DNA of 64,000 nt, from NCBI GenBank assembly GCA_017304655.1, contig JAFKLY010000003.1, forward strand, positions 62,001 to 126,000, read 5' to 3'. Under the pieces are notes generated by a model, which saw nothing but the letters and a program-made list of their open reading frames with translations, made no database searches and was not told where the DNA came from. This DNA is from Sphingomonas sp. GTDB lineage: Bacteria > Pseudomonadota > Alphaproteobacteria > Sphingomonadales > Sphingomonadaceae. This document shows, one piece after another, positions 9,779 to 19,900 of the stretch. Numbering within the stretch: the stretch's first letter is position 1; every line of letters begins with the position of its first letter. Both the position numbers and the translations under genes were made by a program.

Positions 9779-10386
9779 AGCTCCACCCCCTGCCCCACGG
9801 GCTGATTGACGTTGCGCACGGCCTCATCGGGCCGGCGACGGTTCTGGCGATCGATATTCTGGCCGCGCACGCCGCCACGGTTGCGGTGCGTCAGCACGAT
9901 CGCGCCGATCATGGCGACCAGCAGGACAAGGCCCGCAGCTTCAAAAATGAAGATGTAGCGCGTATAGAGCAGCTGCCCGATCGCCTCGATATTCGGCGTC
10001 GCGTCCGGCAGCGGCGCGGTGCGCTGCGCGAGGTTGAGCGTGCCCGCCTGCCAGGCGCCGATGCCCAGCACCAGCTCGACCAGCAGCACCAGCGCGATGG
10101 CGCCGCCCAGCGGGAAATAGCTGACGAACCCGGCCCGCAGCGCGGCAAAATCGATGTCCAGCATCATCACCACGAAGAGGAACAGCACGGCGACCGCACC
10201 GACATAGACGATGACCAGCAGCATCGCGACGAACTCGGCCGAGAGCAGCACCATGAGGCCCGCCGCATTGAAGAAGGCGAGGATCAGCCAGAGCACGCTG
10301 TGCACCGGATTGCGCGCGAGAATGACCATCGCGGCCGACGCCACGACGATCGTCGCGAACAGATAAAAAGCGAAGACTTGTATCAC
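9775..10386 (-). CDS. nuoJ: NADH-quinone oxidoreductase subunit J
   Basis: A membrane subunit of complex I with five hydrophobic helices; 203 residues from the GTG at 10386. That start has a strong AGGGGGA ribosome site about 10 bases upstream and gives the usual N-terminus ([15 protein letters not shown]). A longer frame reaching back to 10482 would run into nuoI and adds unrelated residues. The pi-bulge helix region ([15 protein letters not shown]) is conserved. It lies 34 bases after nuoI and overlaps nuoK by 4 bases. The C-terminal 25 residues are basic and Asn/Gln rich. Confidence 0.95.
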   Translation of the reverse strand: MIQVFAFYLFATIVVASAAMVILARNPVHSVLWLILAFFNAAGLMVLLSAEFVAMLLVIVYVGAVAVLFLFVVMMLDIDFAALRAGFVSYFPLGGAIALVLLVELVLGIGAWQAGTLNLAQRTAPLPDATPNIEAIGQLLYTRYIFIFEAAGLVLLVAMIGAIVLTHRNRGGVRGQNIDRQNRRRPDEAVRNVNQPVGQGVEL

Positions 10387-10420
10387 CGGACTATCGTCCC
10401 CCTGGTCCTGCGCTCGGCGC

Positions 10421-10906
10421 TTAACGATAGGGCGCATCGGCGGCAAGGTTCGCCGCGATCGCCCGCTCCCATTTGTCACCATTGGCCAGAAGCTTGGCCT
10501 TGTCGTAGAGGAGTTCCTCGCGGGTTTCCGTCGCGAACTCGAAATTCGGGCCTTCCACGATCGCGTCGACCGGGCAGGCCTCCTGGCAGAAGCCGCAATA
10601 GATGCACTTCACCATGTCAATGTCGTAGCGTGTCGTGCGGCGGCTGCCATCGTCACGCGGCAGCGCCTCGATGGTGATTGCTTGCGCCGGGCAGATCGCC
10701 TCGCACAGCTTGCACGCAATGCAGCGCTCTTCGCCGTTCGGGTAACGGCGCAGCGCATGCTCACCCCGGAAGCGCGGCGAGATCGGGTTCTTCTCATAGG
10801 GGTAGTTGATCGTCGCCTTGGGCTTGAAGAAATACTTCAAGGTCAGCCAGTGCGCTTTCACGAACTCCCAGAGCGTGAACGACTTGATGATATGAGCGAC
10901 GCTCAT
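10421..10906 (-). CDS. nuoI: NADH-quinone oxidoreductase subunit I
   Basis: A 161-residue ferredoxin-type subunit of complex I that holds two [4Fe-4S] clusters (N6a and N6b), passing electrons from NuoG to NuoB. The two Cys sets are complete: C62, C65, C68, C72 in [12 protein letters not shown] and C101, C104, C107, C111 in [12 protein letters not shown]. An N-terminal amphipathic stretch lies on the membrane. The ATG at 10906 overlaps the nuoH stop by 4 bases. Confidence 0.97.
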   Translation of the reverse strand: MSVAHIIKSFTLWEFVKAHWLTLKYFFKPKATINYPYEKNPISPRFRGEHALRRYPNGEERCIACKLCEAICPAQAITIEALPRDDGSRRTTRYDIDMVKCIYCGFCQEACPVDAIVEGPNFEFATETREELLYDKAKLLANGDKWERAIAANLAADAPYR

Positions 10907-11949
10907 CCGGCAGCTCCATAACGGGTCAGCATGAGGAACCCGGACACGAGGAACACGAAGAACAGCGAGAGCGGCAGGAAGATCTTCCAGCCCAGGCGCA
11001 TCAGCTGGTCATAGCGGTAGCGCGGCACCGTGGCCTTCACCCAGCTGAAGATGAAGAAGAACACCAGGATCTTGATGAACAGCCAGATGATGCCCGGCAC
11101 CAGATAGAGCGGCGCCCAGTCGACCGGAGGCAGATAGCCGCCCCAGAACAGGATGGCGTTGAGCGCGCACATCAGGATCACATTGGCATATTCGCCGAGC
11201 CAGAAGAGCGCGAAGCTCATCGAGGAATATTCGGTCTGGTAGCCCGCGACGAGTTCGCTTTCCGCCTCGGTCAGGTCGAAAGGCGCGCGCGCCGTCTCCG
11301 CCATGGCCGATATGAGGAACACCACCGCCATCGGGAACAGCAGCGGGTTGAAGCCGTGGCCATTGAGAAAGCCGTAATAGCCCTTCTGCGTCTCGACGAT
11401 GGTCGAGAGATTGAAGCTGCCCGACCAGAGCACGACGCTGATCAGCACGAAGCCGATCGAGACTTCATAGGAGATCATCTGCGCCGAGGCGCGCATCGCC
11501 GAGAAGAAGGGATATTTCGAGTTGGAGGCCCAGCCCGAGATGATGACGCCATAGACGCCCAGCGAGCTGATCGCGAGAATGTAGAGCAAGCCGACATTGA
11601 TGTTGGCCAGTACCATCCCGGCGCCGAACGGCACCACCGCCCAGGCCATGAGCGCCACGGTGAAGGTGATGATCGGCGCGAGCAGGAACAGGCCCTTGTT
11701 GGCCGCGCTCGGGATGATCGTCTCCTGCAGGAAGACCTTGAGGCCATCCGCGAAGCTCTGAAGCAGGCCGAAGGGGCCGACGACGTTCGGGCCACGGCGC
11801 AGCGCCATCGCAGCCCAGATCTTGCGATCGGCATAGATGATCATGGCCACGGCCAGCATCAGCGGCAGCGCGATGAGCAGGATGTAGATGAGGTTGGCGA
11901 CGAACCAGCCCCACCCGATGCCCAGATAGGATTGAATGAAGGAGGTCAT
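10903..11949 (-). CDS. nuoH: NADH-quinone oxidoreductase subunit H
   Basis: A 348-residue membrane subunit of complex I that closes the quinone-binding chamber and links it to the proton channels. About eight hydrophobic helices are visible. The conserved acidic loop motifs are present ([16 protein letters not shown] near the N-terminus; [27 protein letters not shown] written here in two parts: [15 protein letters not shown] and [12 protein letters not shown]). The ATG overlaps the nuoG stop by 4 bases, and its stop overlaps nuoI by 4. The gene is intact and typical in length. Confidence 0.97.
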   Translation of the reverse strand: MTSFIQSYLGIGWGWFVANLIYILLIALPLMLAVAMIIYADRKIWAAMALRRGPNVVGPFGLLQSFADGLKVFLQETIIPSAANKGLFLLAPIITFTVALMAWAVVPFGAGMVLANINVGLLYILAISSLGVYGVIISGWASNSKYPFFSAMRASAQMISYEVSIGFVLISVVLWSGSFNLSTIVETQKGYYGFLNGHGFNPLLFPMAVVFLISAMAETARAPFDLTEAESELVAGYQTEYSSMSFALFWLGEYANVILMCALNAILFWGGYLPPVDWAPLYLVPGIIWLFIKILVFFFIFSWVKATVPRYRYDQLMRLGWKIFLPLSLFFVFLVSGFLMLTRYGAAG

Positions 11950-13961
11950 TCCGCCGCCTCCGCAAAGTCAGCGCCATGGATCAGTTCGGCGGAGCAGCGC
12001 TCCATCGTCGGGCTGGCCCGGCAAATGGCGTTGGTGAGGTAGAAGTCCTTCATCGGCAGGCCGATCTCGCCCTTCTTCGGCTTGGCGGCCAGCTTGGGCG
12101 CCTTCCAGCCATAATCGACAAGGCCTTCCTGGCCGAGCGCCGGCACGGCGGCGACCATGGCAGCCCGCAGCGCCTCGAAACTATCGAACGGCAGCGGCTT
12201 ACCCAGCACATCGGAGAGCGCCCGCAGGATCGTCCAGTCCTCTCGCGCGTCACCCGGCGCGAACACGGCCTTGTCGCCGCGCTGCACGCGCCCTTCCGTG
12301 TTCACATAGGTGCCGGACTTCTCGGTATAGGCCGCGCCGGGCAGGATCACGTCCGCCGCATGCGCGCCCTTGTCGCCATGATGGCCGACATAGACCTTGA
12401 AGCTCTTGCCGAAGAGATCGAACGGCACATCGTCCGCGCCCATGAGGAACAGCAGCTTGGGCTCGCTCGCGGCAATCGCCTTGACGCCGCCCTTGGCAGC
12501 AAAGCCGAGCATCAGACCGCCCATGCGCGCCGCCGCCATGTGGACCACGTTGAAGCCGTTCCACCCGTCCCGGATGAGGCCGAGCGTCTCGACGGCCGCC
12601 AGCGCGGCGCCATGCACGCCCTCGACCGCCAGCGCGCCGCCGCCCATGATGAGCGCCGGGCGATGGGCCGAGCGGAACGCCTCGACCACCTCATCGGGCA
12701 GCGCGGCGAGCACGGCGGCATCATTGCCGAGATGCGTGACCTTGTAAGTGAGGTCCAGATCCGGGCCGATCACCCAAACCTTGGCGCCCTTCTTGATCGC
12801 CTTGCGGATGCGCGTGTTGATAAGCGGCGCTTCCCAGCGGATGTTGGTGCCGACCAGCAGGATAGCGTCCGCCGTCTCGATGCCCGCGATGGTCGAATTG
12901 AAATTCACCGCCGAGAGGCTGGAGACGTCATAATCGAGGCCGCCCTGGCGTCCTTCGAGTTGCGTGCCCCCAAGCGCCGCGACGAGTGCGCGCGCGGCGA
13001 ACATCGTCTCGCAATCGAGCTGATCGCCGGCAATCGCGGCGACCGAACCGGCCGCGCCCTTGGCCACCTTGGCGATGGCGGCAAAGGCCTCATCCCAGCT
13101 CGCCGGAACCAGCTTGCCGCCCTTGCGGAGATAGGGCTTGTCGAGCCGCTTGCGGACGAGACCGTCGACCGCGTGGCGGGTCTTGTCGCTCGCCCATTCC
13201 TCGTTCACGTCATCATTGATGCGCGGCACGACGCGCAGGACCTGGCGGCCACGGCTGTCGATGCGGATGTTGGTGCCGACTGCGTCCATCACGTCGATGG
13301 CGAGCGTCTTCTTCAGCTCCCATGGCCGCGCCTCGAAGGCGTAGGGCTTGGAGGTGAGCGCACCGACCGGGCAGAGATCGACCACATTGCCGGACAGCTC
13401 GCTCTTGGCGGCATGTTCCAGATAGGTGGTGATCTGCATGTTCTCGCCGCGATGGATCGCGCCGATCTCCGGCACGCCGGCCACTTCCTCGGCGAAGCGC
13501 ACGCAGCGGGTGCACTGGATGCAGCGGGTCATCACCGTCTTGACGATGGGACCCATATATTTCTCGGTGACGGCGCGCTTGTTCTCATGGAAGCGGCTCT
13601 CGCCCCGACCATAAGCGACCGACTGGTCCTGCAGGTCGCACTCGCCGCCCTGATCGCAGATCGGGCAATCGAGCGGATGGTTGATGAGCAGGAACTCCAT
13701 GACGCCCTCGCGGGCCTTCTTCACCATCTCGGAGGCGGTGAAGATTTCCTGATTGTCCGCGGCCGGCAGCGCGCAGCTCGCCTGCGGCTTGGGCGGTCCG
13801 GGCTTCACCTCGACGAGGCACATGCGGCAATTGCCGGCAATCGAGAGGCGCTCATGATAGCAGAAGCGCGGGATTTCCTTGCCCGCCAGCTCGCACGCCT
13901 GGAGCACAGTGGCGCCGGCGGGAACCTCGACTTCGATGCCATCTACCTTAAGTTTAGGCAT
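11946..13961 (-). CDS. nuoG: NADH-quinone oxidoreductase subunit G
   Basis: The 671-residue iron-sulfur subunit of complex I. Ligands visible at the N-terminus are C34, C45, C48 and C63 for the [2Fe-2S] cluster; H95, C99, C102 and C108 for cluster N5; and C147, C150 and C153 plus a later Cys in [12 protein letters not shown] for N4. The C-terminal two-thirds is a molybdopterin-oxidoreductase-like domain that has lost its cofactor role in complex I. The start ATG at 13961 lies 8 bases inside the end of the small membrane-protein gene upstream, an unusual neighbour for nuoG. Confidence 0.97.
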   Translation of the reverse strand: MPKLKVDGIEVEVPAGATVLQACELAGKEIPRFCYHERLSIAGNCRMCLVEVKPGPPKPQASCALPAADNQEIFTASEMVKKAREGVMEFLLINHPLDCPICDQGGECDLQDQSVAYGRGESRFHENKRAVTEKYMGPIVKTVMTRCIQCTRCVRFAEEVAGVPEIGAIHRGENMQITTYLEHAAKSELSGNVVDLCPVGALTSKPYAFEARPWELKKTLAIDVMDAVGTNIRIDSRGRQVLRVVPRINDDVNEEWASDKTRHAVDGLVRKRLDKPYLRKGGKLVPASWDEAFAAIAKVAKGAAGSVAAIAGDQLDCETMFAARALVAALGGTQLEGRQGGLDYDVSSLSAVNFNSTIAGIETADAILLVGTNIRWEAPLINTRIRKAIKKGAKVWVIGPDLDLTYKVTHLGNDAAVLAALPDEVVEAFRSAHRPALIMGGGALAVEGVHGAALAAVETLGLIRDGWNGFNVVHMAAARMGGLMLGFAAKGGVKAIAASEPKLLFLMGADDVPFDLFGKSFKVYVGHHGDKGAHAADVILPGAAYTEKSGTYVNTEGRVQRGDKAVFAPGDAREDWTILRALSDVLGKPLPFDSFEALRAAMVAAVPALGQEGLVDYGWKAPKLAAKPKKGEIGLPMKDFYLTNAICRASPTMERCSAELIHGADFAEAAE

Positions 13962-14229
13962 TCTTCTTCACCCGGTCATGAATGGCAATCAGCACCGAGA
14001 GGAAAACGGCGTAGCTGACCCAGCTCAGTGGATAGAAAACAACATCAAGAACATGGGAGAGAAACTGGCTCCAGTAATCCGTCACCATATCTTCACTCAT
14101 CACAGCAATCTGGACGTTTTTCCACTTGCTCCAGAAGGCCTTCAACATCAGCAATTGATAGACTACGCTTACAACGGCCATGCCTAGAAGCAGCCTCGGA
14201 GTGGCTCTGACGAGCGGTTCAAACTGCAT
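13954..14229 (-). CDS. Small membrane protein of unknown function inside the nuo operon
   Basis: A 91-residue protein from the ATG at 14229, which shares its A with the nuoF stop (TGATG). It ends in TAA and overlaps the nuoG start by 8 bases, so it is translationally coupled on both sides. Two hydrophobic segments are visible, near residues 12-29 (LLLGMAVVSVVYQLLML) and 64-84 (VVFYPLSWVSYAVFLSVLIAI), with a basic C-terminus (HDRVKKNA). My hand count gives about 49% GC, against about 62-70% in sampled lines of nuoF and nuoG, so it looks transferred or fast-evolving. I do not recognise a family. An accessory or assembly role in complex I is possible from position alone. Confidence 0.75.
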   Translation of the reverse strand: MQFEPLVRATPRLLLGMAVVSVVYQLLMLKAFWSKWKNVQIAVMSEDMVTDYWSQFLSHVLDVVFYPLSWVSYAVFLSVLIAIHDRVKKNA

Positions 14230-15569
14230 CACTCCGCAGCCTCCAGCACAGGCGCGCCACTGCGCCTGGCGGCGATGCGCCGCTCGATTTCTGGGCGGAA
14301 GTGGCGGATGAGGCCCTGGATCGGCCAAGCCGCCGCGTCGCCAAGCGCGCAGATGGTGTGACCTTCGACCTGCTTCGTCACCTGGAAGAGCATGTCGATC
14401 TCCTCCACCTCGGCGTCACCGCGCACGAGGCGTTCCATGACGCGCCACATCCAGCCCGTGCCTTCGCGGCAGGGCGTGCACTGGCCGCAGCTCTCATGCT
14501 TGTAGAAGTAGGACAGGCGCGCGATCGCCCGGACGATGTCGGTCGACTTGTCCATGACGATGACCGCCGCCGTGCCGAGGCCGGAGCCGAGCGCGCGCAG
14601 CCCGTCAAAATCCATCGGCGCGTCGAGAATCTGCTCGGCCGGCACCAGCGGCACCGAGGAGCCGCCGGGGATGACCGCCAGCAGATTATCCCACCCGCCG
14701 CGAACGCCGCCGCAATGGCGCTCGATCAGCTCGCGGAACGGGATCGACATCGATTCCTCGACCACGCAGGGCTTGTTCACATGGCCGCTGATCTGGAACA
14801 GCTTGGTACCGCGATTATTCTCGCGCCCGAAGCCGGCGAACCAGCCAGCGCCGCGCCGCAGGATCGTCGGCGCGACGGCAATGCTCTCGACATTGTTGAC
14901 CGTGGTCGGGCAGCCATAGAGGCCCGCACCCGCCGGGAATGGCGGCTTGAGGCGCGGCTGGCCCTTCTTGCCCTCGATGCTCTCGATCTGCGCGGTTTCC
15001 TCGCCGCAGATATAGGCGCCGGCGCCACGATGGACGAACACGTCGAAATCATAGCCCGAGCCACAGGCATTCTTGCCGAGGAAGCCCTTGGCATAGGCCT
15101 CCTCCACGGCGGCGAAGAGCACCTTCGCCTCGTAGATGAACTCGCCGCGAATGTAGATGTAGGCGGCGCGTGCGCGCATGGCGAAACCGGCGACCAGCGC
15201 ACCCTCGATCAGCTTGTGCGGATCGTGGCGGATGATCTCGCGGTCCTTGCAGGAGCCGGGCTCGGATTCGTCGGCATTGATGACGAGGAAGCTCGGGCGC
15301 CCGTCCCGGCTTTCCTTGGGCATGAAGCTCCACTTCATGCCGGTGGGGAAGCCGGCGCCACCGCGACCACGCAGGCCCGAGGCCTTGATCGTCTCGATGA
15401 TCGCGTCCTGCCCCAGTTCGAGCAGCTTCTTGGTATTGTCCCAATCGCCGCGCTTCATGGCGGCGTCGATGCGCCAGTCCTGGAAGCCGTAGAGATTGGT
15501 GAAGATGCGGTCCTTGTCGTCCAGCGGCCCGACAAAGGGCGGCGGCGCGGCGGGCGTTTCGTCAGCCAT
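14229..15569 (-). CDS. nuoF: NADH-quinone oxidoreductase subunit F
   Basis: The NADH- and FMN-binding subunit of complex I, where NADH is oxidised; 446 residues. The flavin-site motif [10 protein letters not shown] is at residues 68-77, the NADH-site region includes [13 protein letters not shown], and the N3 [4Fe-4S] cluster motif [11 protein letters not shown] lies near residue 350. I chose the ATG at 15569 because it forms a TAATG one-base overlap with the nuoE stop; an upstream TTG at 15575 is less likely. The stop shares a base with the small membrane-protein gene that separates it from nuoG. Confidence 0.97.
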   Translation of the reverse strand: MADETPAAPPPFVGPLDDKDRIFTNLYGFQDWRIDAAMKRGDWDNTKKLLELGQDAIIETIKASGLRGRGGAGFPTGMKWSFMPKESRDGRPSFLVINADESEPGSCKDREIIRHDPHKLIEGALVAGFAMRARAAYIYIRGEFIYEAKVLFAAVEEAYAKGFLGKNACGSGYDFDVFVHRGAGAYICGEETAQIESIEGKKGQPRLKPPFPAGAGLYGCPTTVNNVESIAVAPTILRRGAGWFAGFGRENNRGTKLFQISGHVNKPCVVEESMSIPFRELIERHCGGVRGGWDNLLAVIPGGSSVPLVPAEQILDAPMDFDGLRALGSGLGTAAVIVMDKSTDIVRAIARLSYFYKHESCGQCTPCREGTGWMWRVMERLVRGDAEVEEIDMLFQVTKQVEGHTICALGDAAAWPIQGLIRHFRPEIERRIAARRSGAPVLEAAE

Positions 15570-16234
15570 TACCAAGCCCCCCGATAATCATGATTTTCGC
15601 TGGCCATTTCCTTGAGCGAGGTCGGGCCGCCCTCGGGACAGCTCGTCTGGCGGTCGATCTGCGGGCCGATCTTCGGCTGCTTGCCGGCGGCCAGATCGTC
15701 GAGGATCGCCGTCATCGTCTCGAAGGTGAGGTCTTCGTAATTGTCGTCGTTGATCTGGACCATCGGCGCATTGGTGCAGGCGCCCAGGCACTCGACCTCG
15801 TTGAGCGTGAACAGCCCGTCCGCTGTCGTCGCGCCCTTCTTCAGGCCCTTGGCCTTGCAGGCGGCCAGCACATCGTCCGATCCGCGCAGCATGCACGGCG
15901 TCGTGCCGCACACCTGCACATGATAGCGGCCGACCGGCGCCAGATTGTACATGGTATAGAAGGTCGCGACCTCATAGGCGCGCATGAACGGCATATCGAG
16001 CTGGGCAGCGATATATTCGATCACCGGGACCGGCAGCCAACCTTGCGTATTCGTCTCCGCGCCAACCTGGCGCTGGGCGAGATCGAGCAGCGGCATCACC
16101 GCCGATTGCTGGCGGCCTTCCGGATAACGCGCGATGACGGTCTGCGCCTTCGCGGCATTCTCCGCCGTCCAGGCAAAGCCGCCCCAGCGGGCGCGGACTT
16201 CCGCTTCGTCAGGAATCTGGGGTGCGTCAGCCAT
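15569..16234 (-). CDS. nuoE: NADH-quinone oxidoreductase subunit E
   Basis: A thioredoxin-fold subunit of complex I carrying the N1a [2Fe-2S] cluster; 221 residues from the ATG at 16234. The four cluster ligands are C109, C114, C149 and C153 (VCGTTPC and ECLGAC). The chosen ATG makes a TAATG overlap with the stop of the SnoaL-like gene. A longer open frame upstream of this is just that gene read in another frame. The C-terminal 40 or so residues past the cluster domain are hydrophilic. Normally nuoE follows nuoD directly; here a small gene sits between them. Confidence 0.96.
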   Translation of the reverse strand: MADAPQIPDEAEVRARWGGFAWTAENAAKAQTVIARYPEGRQQSAVMPLLDLAQRQVGAETNTQGWLPVPVIEYIAAQLDMPFMRAYEVATFYTMYNLAPVGRYHVQVCGTTPCMLRGSDDVLAACKAKGLKKGATTADGLFTLNEVECLGACTNAPMVQINDDNYEDLTFETMTAILDDLAAGKQPKIGPQIDRQTSCPEGGPTSLKEMASENHDYRGAW

Positions 16235-16596
16235 TAACGGATGAACTCCACGCGCGACACCTTGTCGCCCTCGAATGAATAGACTGCGATCACGTCGAAC
16301 GGTTCGACCAGCTCCGAGCCATCGCTGGCCGGGCCGCGCGTGACATGTTCGCGCATGAGCACATAATTGCCGATGGCCTGCGCCTCGACGATCTCCGCGT
16401 AGTTCTGCGGCCACTTGGCGAAGGCGGCGGCGAGGCCCGAGCGGGTCCCTTCCTTGCCTTCGCGCACGACCGCGCCGCGATAATTGGCTTCGCAGGCCTC
16501 GTCGGTCATGAATTCGACATAGGCGTCGGCATCCTGCGCATTGTAGCGCGCGATCATCTCGCGGGTGATCGCGATGCGCTCGTCGGCGGAGAGCAT
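16234..16596 (-). CDS. SnoaL-like / NTF2-like protein inside the nuo operon
   Basis: A 120-residue protein from the ATG at 16596 (starting MLSADERIAITREMIARYNA). GTG codons at 16611 and 16620 would extend it by 5 or 8 residues and overlap the nuoD stop. The pattern fits the NTF2/SnoaL cone fold: an N-terminal helix with MIARYNAQDADAYVEFM, then alternating strands ending FDVIAVYSFEGDKVSRVEFIR. Members of this fold are small-ligand binders, isomerases or hydrolases; no catalytic set is clear. It lies 11 bases after nuoD and shares one base with nuoE, so it is translated with complex I subunits. The function is unknown. Confidence 0.85.
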   Translation of the reverse strand: MLSADERIAITREMIARYNAQDADAYVEFMTDEACEANYRGAVVREGKEGTRSGLAAAFAKWPQNYAEIVEAQAIGNYVLMREHVTRGPASDGSELVEPFDVIAVYSFEGDKVSRVEFIR

Positions 16597-16607
16597 GGTC
16601 TCTACAC

Positions 16608-17843
16608 TCACCGGTCGCACTCCCCGAACACGATGTCCATCGCGCCCAGCACGGCAGTGGTGTCCGCGAGCATGTGGCCCTTCATCATGAAGTCCATCGC
16701 CTGCAGGTGGCTGAACGCGGTCGGGCGGATCTTGCAGCGATAGGGCTTGTTGGTGCCGTCGCTCACCAGATAGACGCCGAACTCGCCCTTGGGGCTCTCG
16801 GTCGCGACATAGACCTCGCCGGCGGGCACGTGGAATCCCTCGGTATAGAGCTTGAAGTGGTGGATGAGCGCTTCCATCGACTGCTTCATCTCGCCGCGCT
16901 TGGGCGGGGAGACCTTGCGGTCGAGGCTGGCGATCGGCCCTTCCGGCATCTCATTGAGGCACTGCTTCATGATCCGCGCGGACTGACGGACTTCCTCGAC
17001 GCGCACCATGAACCGGTCATAGCAGTCGAAGTTCGTGCCGACGGGCACGTCGAACTCCATCCGGTCATAGACGTCATAAGGCTGCGCCTTGCGGATATCC
17101 CAGGGGATGCCCGAGCCGCGGATCATCGGGCCGGAGAAGCCCCATTTCAGCGCGTCTTCCTTGGAAACGACGGCAATGTCGACATTGCGCTGCTTGAAGA
17201 TGCGGTTGTCGGCCACCAGGCTGATCGCATCCTCGAACAGGCGCGGCAGGCGCGTATCGAGCCAGTCGGCAATGTCGGTGAGCAGCTTGAGCGGCACGTC
17301 CTGATGGACGCCGCCCGGGCGGAAATAGGCGCTGTGCATGCGCGCGCCGGATGCCCGCTCGAAGAAGTTGAGGCAATCCTCGCGAATCTCGAACAGCCAC
17401 AGGTTCGGCGTCATCGCGCCGACGTCCATGACGTGGCTGCCGAGGTTCAGCATGTGATTGCAGATGCGGGTCAGCTCGGCGAAGAACACGCGCAGATACT
17501 GCGCGCGCAGCGGAACCTCGAGGTTCAGCAGCTTCTCGATCGCCAGCACATAGCTGTGCTCCATGCCGAGCGGCGAGCAATAATCGAGCCGGTCGAAATA
17601 GGGCAACGCCTGCAGATAGGTCTTGTACTCGATCAGCTTCTCGGTGCCGCGATGCAGCAGGCCGACATGCGGATCACAGCGCTCGACGATTTCGCCGTCC
17701 AGCTCCATGACCAGACGCAGCACGCCGTGCGCAGCCGGGTGCTGCGGGCCGAAGTTGATGGTGTAGTTCTGGATCGCGGTATCGCCGAACTCGGGATCGT
17801 CCGCGTTCGTCACATGCTCCAGCTTTTCGATATAGTCGGACAT
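16608..17843 (-). CDS. nuoD: NADH-quinone oxidoreductase subunit D
   Basis: The 49-kDa-type subunit of complex I that forms the quinone site together with NuoB; 411 residues. Typical motifs are [16 protein letters not shown], containing the quinone-site His, and [13 protein letters not shown], followed by the conserved core [10 protein letters not shown] and the C-terminal [10 protein letters not shown]. The ATG at 17843 shares a base with the nuoC stop (TGATG). Downstream is the SnoaL-like gene rather than nuoE, which is unusual. Confidence 0.97.
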   Translation of the reverse strand: MSDYIEKLEHVTNADDPEFGDTAIQNYTINFGPQHPAAHGVLRLVMELDGEIVERCDPHVGLLHRGTEKLIEYKTYLQALPYFDRLDYCSPLGMEHSYVLAIEKLLNLEVPLRAQYLRVFFAELTRICNHMLNLGSHVMDVGAMTPNLWLFEIREDCLNFFERASGARMHSAYFRPGGVHQDVPLKLLTDIADWLDTRLPRLFEDAISLVADNRIFKQRNVDIAVVSKEDALKWGFSGPMIRGSGIPWDIRKAQPYDVYDRMEFDVPVGTNFDCYDRFMVRVEEVRQSARIMKQCLNEMPEGPIASLDRKVSPPKRGEMKQSMEALIHHFKLYTEGFHVPAGEVYVATESPKGEFGVYLVSDGTNKPYRCKIRPTAFSHLQAMDFMMKGHMLADTTAVLGAMDIVFGECDR

Positions 17844-18748
17844 CAGGCTTCACCCTCCGACGCCTTGGGCTTGCGCGTGCGCGTCGCCTTGGGTTTCCCG
17901 GCGGATTGTTCCGCTGCCGGCGCCGCATCGGCCTTCTTCGCGCGCGGCGCACGGGCCGGCGTCACGGCTTCCGCCTCGCCTTTCTTGGCGCGGCTGCGCT
18001 TGGCGGCCTCCTTGTTGGCGGGCTCGCCGGCACCGGTATGGGCAGGCGTCTCAGTCGTCTTGGGCGTCGCGACCGTGGGCGCAGCAGGTTGCGCGGGCGG
18101 TGGCGGCGGGGGAGCCGGCGGCGTTGGCGCGGCAGGCGCCTTCTCGTCGCCCGGCAGCACATATTGCGCGCCTTCCCAGGGACTCATGAAATCGAAGCTG
18201 CGAAAATCCTGCGCGAGGCGAACCGGCTCATAGACGACGCACTTCTGCTCTTCCGAATAACGCAGCTCGACATAGCCGGTAAGCGGGAAGTCCTTGCGGA
18301 ACGGATGGCCCTTGAAGCCATAGTCGGTGAGGATGCGCCGCAGATCGGTGTTACCCTCGAAGAGCACGCCGTACATGTCGAACACTTCGCGCTCCAGCCA
18401 GCCCGCGACGGGCCAGAGATGCGTGACGGTGGGCACCGGCAGAACCTCGTCGGTCGAGACCTTCACGCGCAGGCGGTGGTTCTTCGTGACCGAGAGCAGG
18501 TGATAGCAAACCTCGAAACGCTCGGCCCGCTCGGGATAATCAACGCCCGCGATTTCCATGAGCTGCTGATAGGCGAAGCGATCCCGCAGCGTCTCCAGCG
18601 CGGAGGCCAGCGCCTCGCGCTGCACCGTCACGCTCAGCTCGAAATGCGCGTCGACAATCTCGATGACCGATGCGCCCAGCGCGGCACGAATGGCGTCGGC
18701 CAGACCCTCGATCGGCGTAATGCGGGGGGCGGAATGAACTGCTGTCAC
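17843..18748 (-). CDS. nuoC: NADH-quinone oxidoreductase subunit C with a long C-terminal tail
   Basis: The 30-kDa subunit of complex I; 301 residues from the GTG at 18748, which has a GAGGGAG ribosome site and lies 11 bases after nuoB. The first 200 residues are a normal NuoC with the signature [29 protein letters not shown] (given here as [28 protein letters not shown]) and [14 protein letters not shown]. The last 100 or so residues (DNA about 17846-18150) are a low-complexity tail of Pro, Ala and Lys with runs such as [15 protein letters not shown] and [12 protein letters not shown], resembling histone-H1-like sequence. This tail is not part of the family core; its role is unknown. Confidence 0.95.
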   Translation of the reverse strand: MTAVHSAPRITPIEGLADAIRAALGASVIEIVDAHFELSVTVQREALASALETLRDRFAYQQLMEIAGVDYPERAERFEVCYHLLSVTKNHRLRVKVSTDEVLPVPTVTHLWPVAGWLEREVFDMYGVLFEGNTDLRRILTDYGFKGHPFRKDFPLTGYVELRYSEEQKCVVYEPVRLAQDFRSFDFMSPWEGAQYVLPGDEKAPAAPTPPAPPPPPPAQPAAPTVATPKTTETPAHTGAGEPANKEAAKRSRAKKGEAEAVTPARAPRAKKADAAPAAEQSAGKPKATRTRKPKASEGEA

Positions 18749-18759
18749 GCTCTGCTCCC

Positions 18760-19326
18760 TCAGCGCTCGATGGTGCCGACCCGGCGGATCTTCCGCTGGA
18801 GCTGCATGATGCCATAGAGCAGCGCTTCGGCCGTCGGCGGGCAACCGGGGACATAGATGTCCACGGGCACGATCCGGTCGCAGCCGCGCACGACGCTGTA
18901 GCTATAATGATAATAGCCACCGCCATTGGCGCAGGAGCCCATGGAAATGACGTATTTCGGCTCGCTCATCTGGTCGTAGACCTTGCGCAGCGCCGGGGCC
19001 ATCTTGTTGCACAGCGTGCCGGCGACGATCATCACGTCGCTCTGGCGCGGGGACGCGCGCGGCGCGGCGCCGAAGCGCTCCATGTCATAACGCGGCATGT
19101 TCACATGGATCATCTCGACCGCGCAGCAGGCGAGACCGAAGGTCATCCACCAGAGCGAGCCGGTGCGCGCCCAGTTGAACAGATCCTCGGTGGAGGTGAC
19201 CAGAAAGCCCTTGTCGCTGACTTCACTCGACAGCGCCTTGAAGAATTCCGGATCAGGCTGGGTTGCGGGCGGAACGCCGATCAGCGGCGCGCCGAGCGTG
19301 CCCGGCCGTTCAAGCTCTACTCCCAA
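18760..19326 (-). CDS. nuoB: NADH-quinone oxidoreductase subunit B
   Basis: Holds the terminal [4Fe-4S] cluster N2 that reduces quinone. The ligands are C67, C68, C132 and C162 ([29 protein letters not shown]). No ATG or GTG lies in frame before the conserved region. The best start is TTG at 19326, with AAGGGAG about 8 bases upstream, giving a 188-residue protein starting MGVELERPG and overlapping the end of nuoA by 10 bases. A longer open frame runs back through nuoA but is out of place. Apart from the rare start codon the gene is ordinary. Confidence 0.95.
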   Translation of the reverse strand: MGVELERPGTLGAPLIGVPPATQPDPEFFKALSSEVSDKGFLVTSTEDLFNWARTGSLWWMTFGLACCAVEMIHVNMPRYDMERFGAAPRASPRQSDVMIVAGTLCNKMAPALRKVYDQMSEPKYVISMGSCANGGGYYHYSYSVVRGCDRIVPVDIYVPGCPPTAEALLYGIMQLQRKIRRVGTIER

Positions 19327-19691
19327 TCGAGGGCTCCCTTTTTCCAGGCATAGACGAGGCCGAGCACAAGCTCGAAAATGAAGATCATCATGGTTAGCCA
19401 GCCAGCCCAGCCGATCTCCGAGAGGCTGACCGACCACGGATAGAGGAAGGCCGCTTCAAGATCGAAGATGATGAAGAGAATGGCGACGAGATAGAAGCGC
19501 ACGTCGAACTGGCTGCGCGGATCCTCGAAGGCGGGGAAGCCGCACTCATATTCGCTCAGCTTTTCAGGGTCCGGCTTATGCGCGCCGGTCAGGCGACCGA
19601 CCACCATCGGCAGGAACACGAAGGCGCTGGAGAGACCCAGCGCGACCGCCAGAAACAGAAGGATCGGCAGATATTGCGACAGATCGACCAC
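19317..19691 (-). CDS. nuoA: NADH-quinone oxidoreductase subunit A
   Basis: The first gene of the complex I operon; a 124-residue membrane subunit with three helices and the conserved segment [22 protein letters not shown] (here SEYECGF and [11 protein letters not shown]), whose Cys loop lines the quinone entry path. I chose the GTG at 19691 because AAGGGGA sits a few bases upstream and the N-terminus ([12 protein letters not shown]) matches the usual length. The operon promoter should lie between this start and bfd at 19901, but I could not pick out a clear -35/-10 pair. Confidence 0.95.
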   Translation of the reverse strand: MVDLSQYLPILLFLAVALGLSSAFVFLPMVVGRLTGAHKPDPEKLSEYECGFPAFEDPRSQFDVRFYLVAILFIIFDLEAAFLYPWSVSLSEIGWAGWLTMMIFIFELVLGLVYAWKKGALDWE

Positions 19692-19865
19692 TTGAATCCC
19701 CTTGGCCCGATGGCCCTTGGCCGGGGCTTTAGGACTGCGGCACCTGCGAAGCAAGGGGCCGGGACTAAGAATGACTCGCAACAAGGCGGTTTTTCAGCGT
19801 CTTGAGCGGCCAGCCAGCATTTCCCTCGGTGCGACGGCTGGACCGCGCGCCTTCCCATTTCGATA

Positions 19866-19882
19866 TTGCAAATGCCTCGCAA
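19866..19882. promoter_or_regulatory. Palindrome, possible Fur/Mur-type operator before bfd
   Basis: TTGCAAATGCCTCGCAA has inverted TTGC/GCAA arms with a 9-base spacer and ends 18 bases before the bfd start. The half-sites resemble the GCAAAT/GCGAAT-type operators bound by Fur-family iron or manganese regulators in alphaproteobacteria, and bfd is commonly iron-regulated. Only the palindrome is seen; the regulator is inferred. Confidence 0.35.
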
Positions 19883-19900
19883 CAGCGCTATCTGAAGTCC

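Noticed and set aside
11976..14018. A 680-codon plus-strand frame opposite nuoG
   Set aside because: Third-position GC bias on the real strand keeps the opposite frame free of stops. The nuoG motifs are decisive and the antisense protein has no recognisable domain.
13954..14229. nuoG or nuoF frameshift remnant
   Set aside because: Both flanking genes are full length with all cluster ligands, and the small frame has its own start, stop and two hydrophobic helices.
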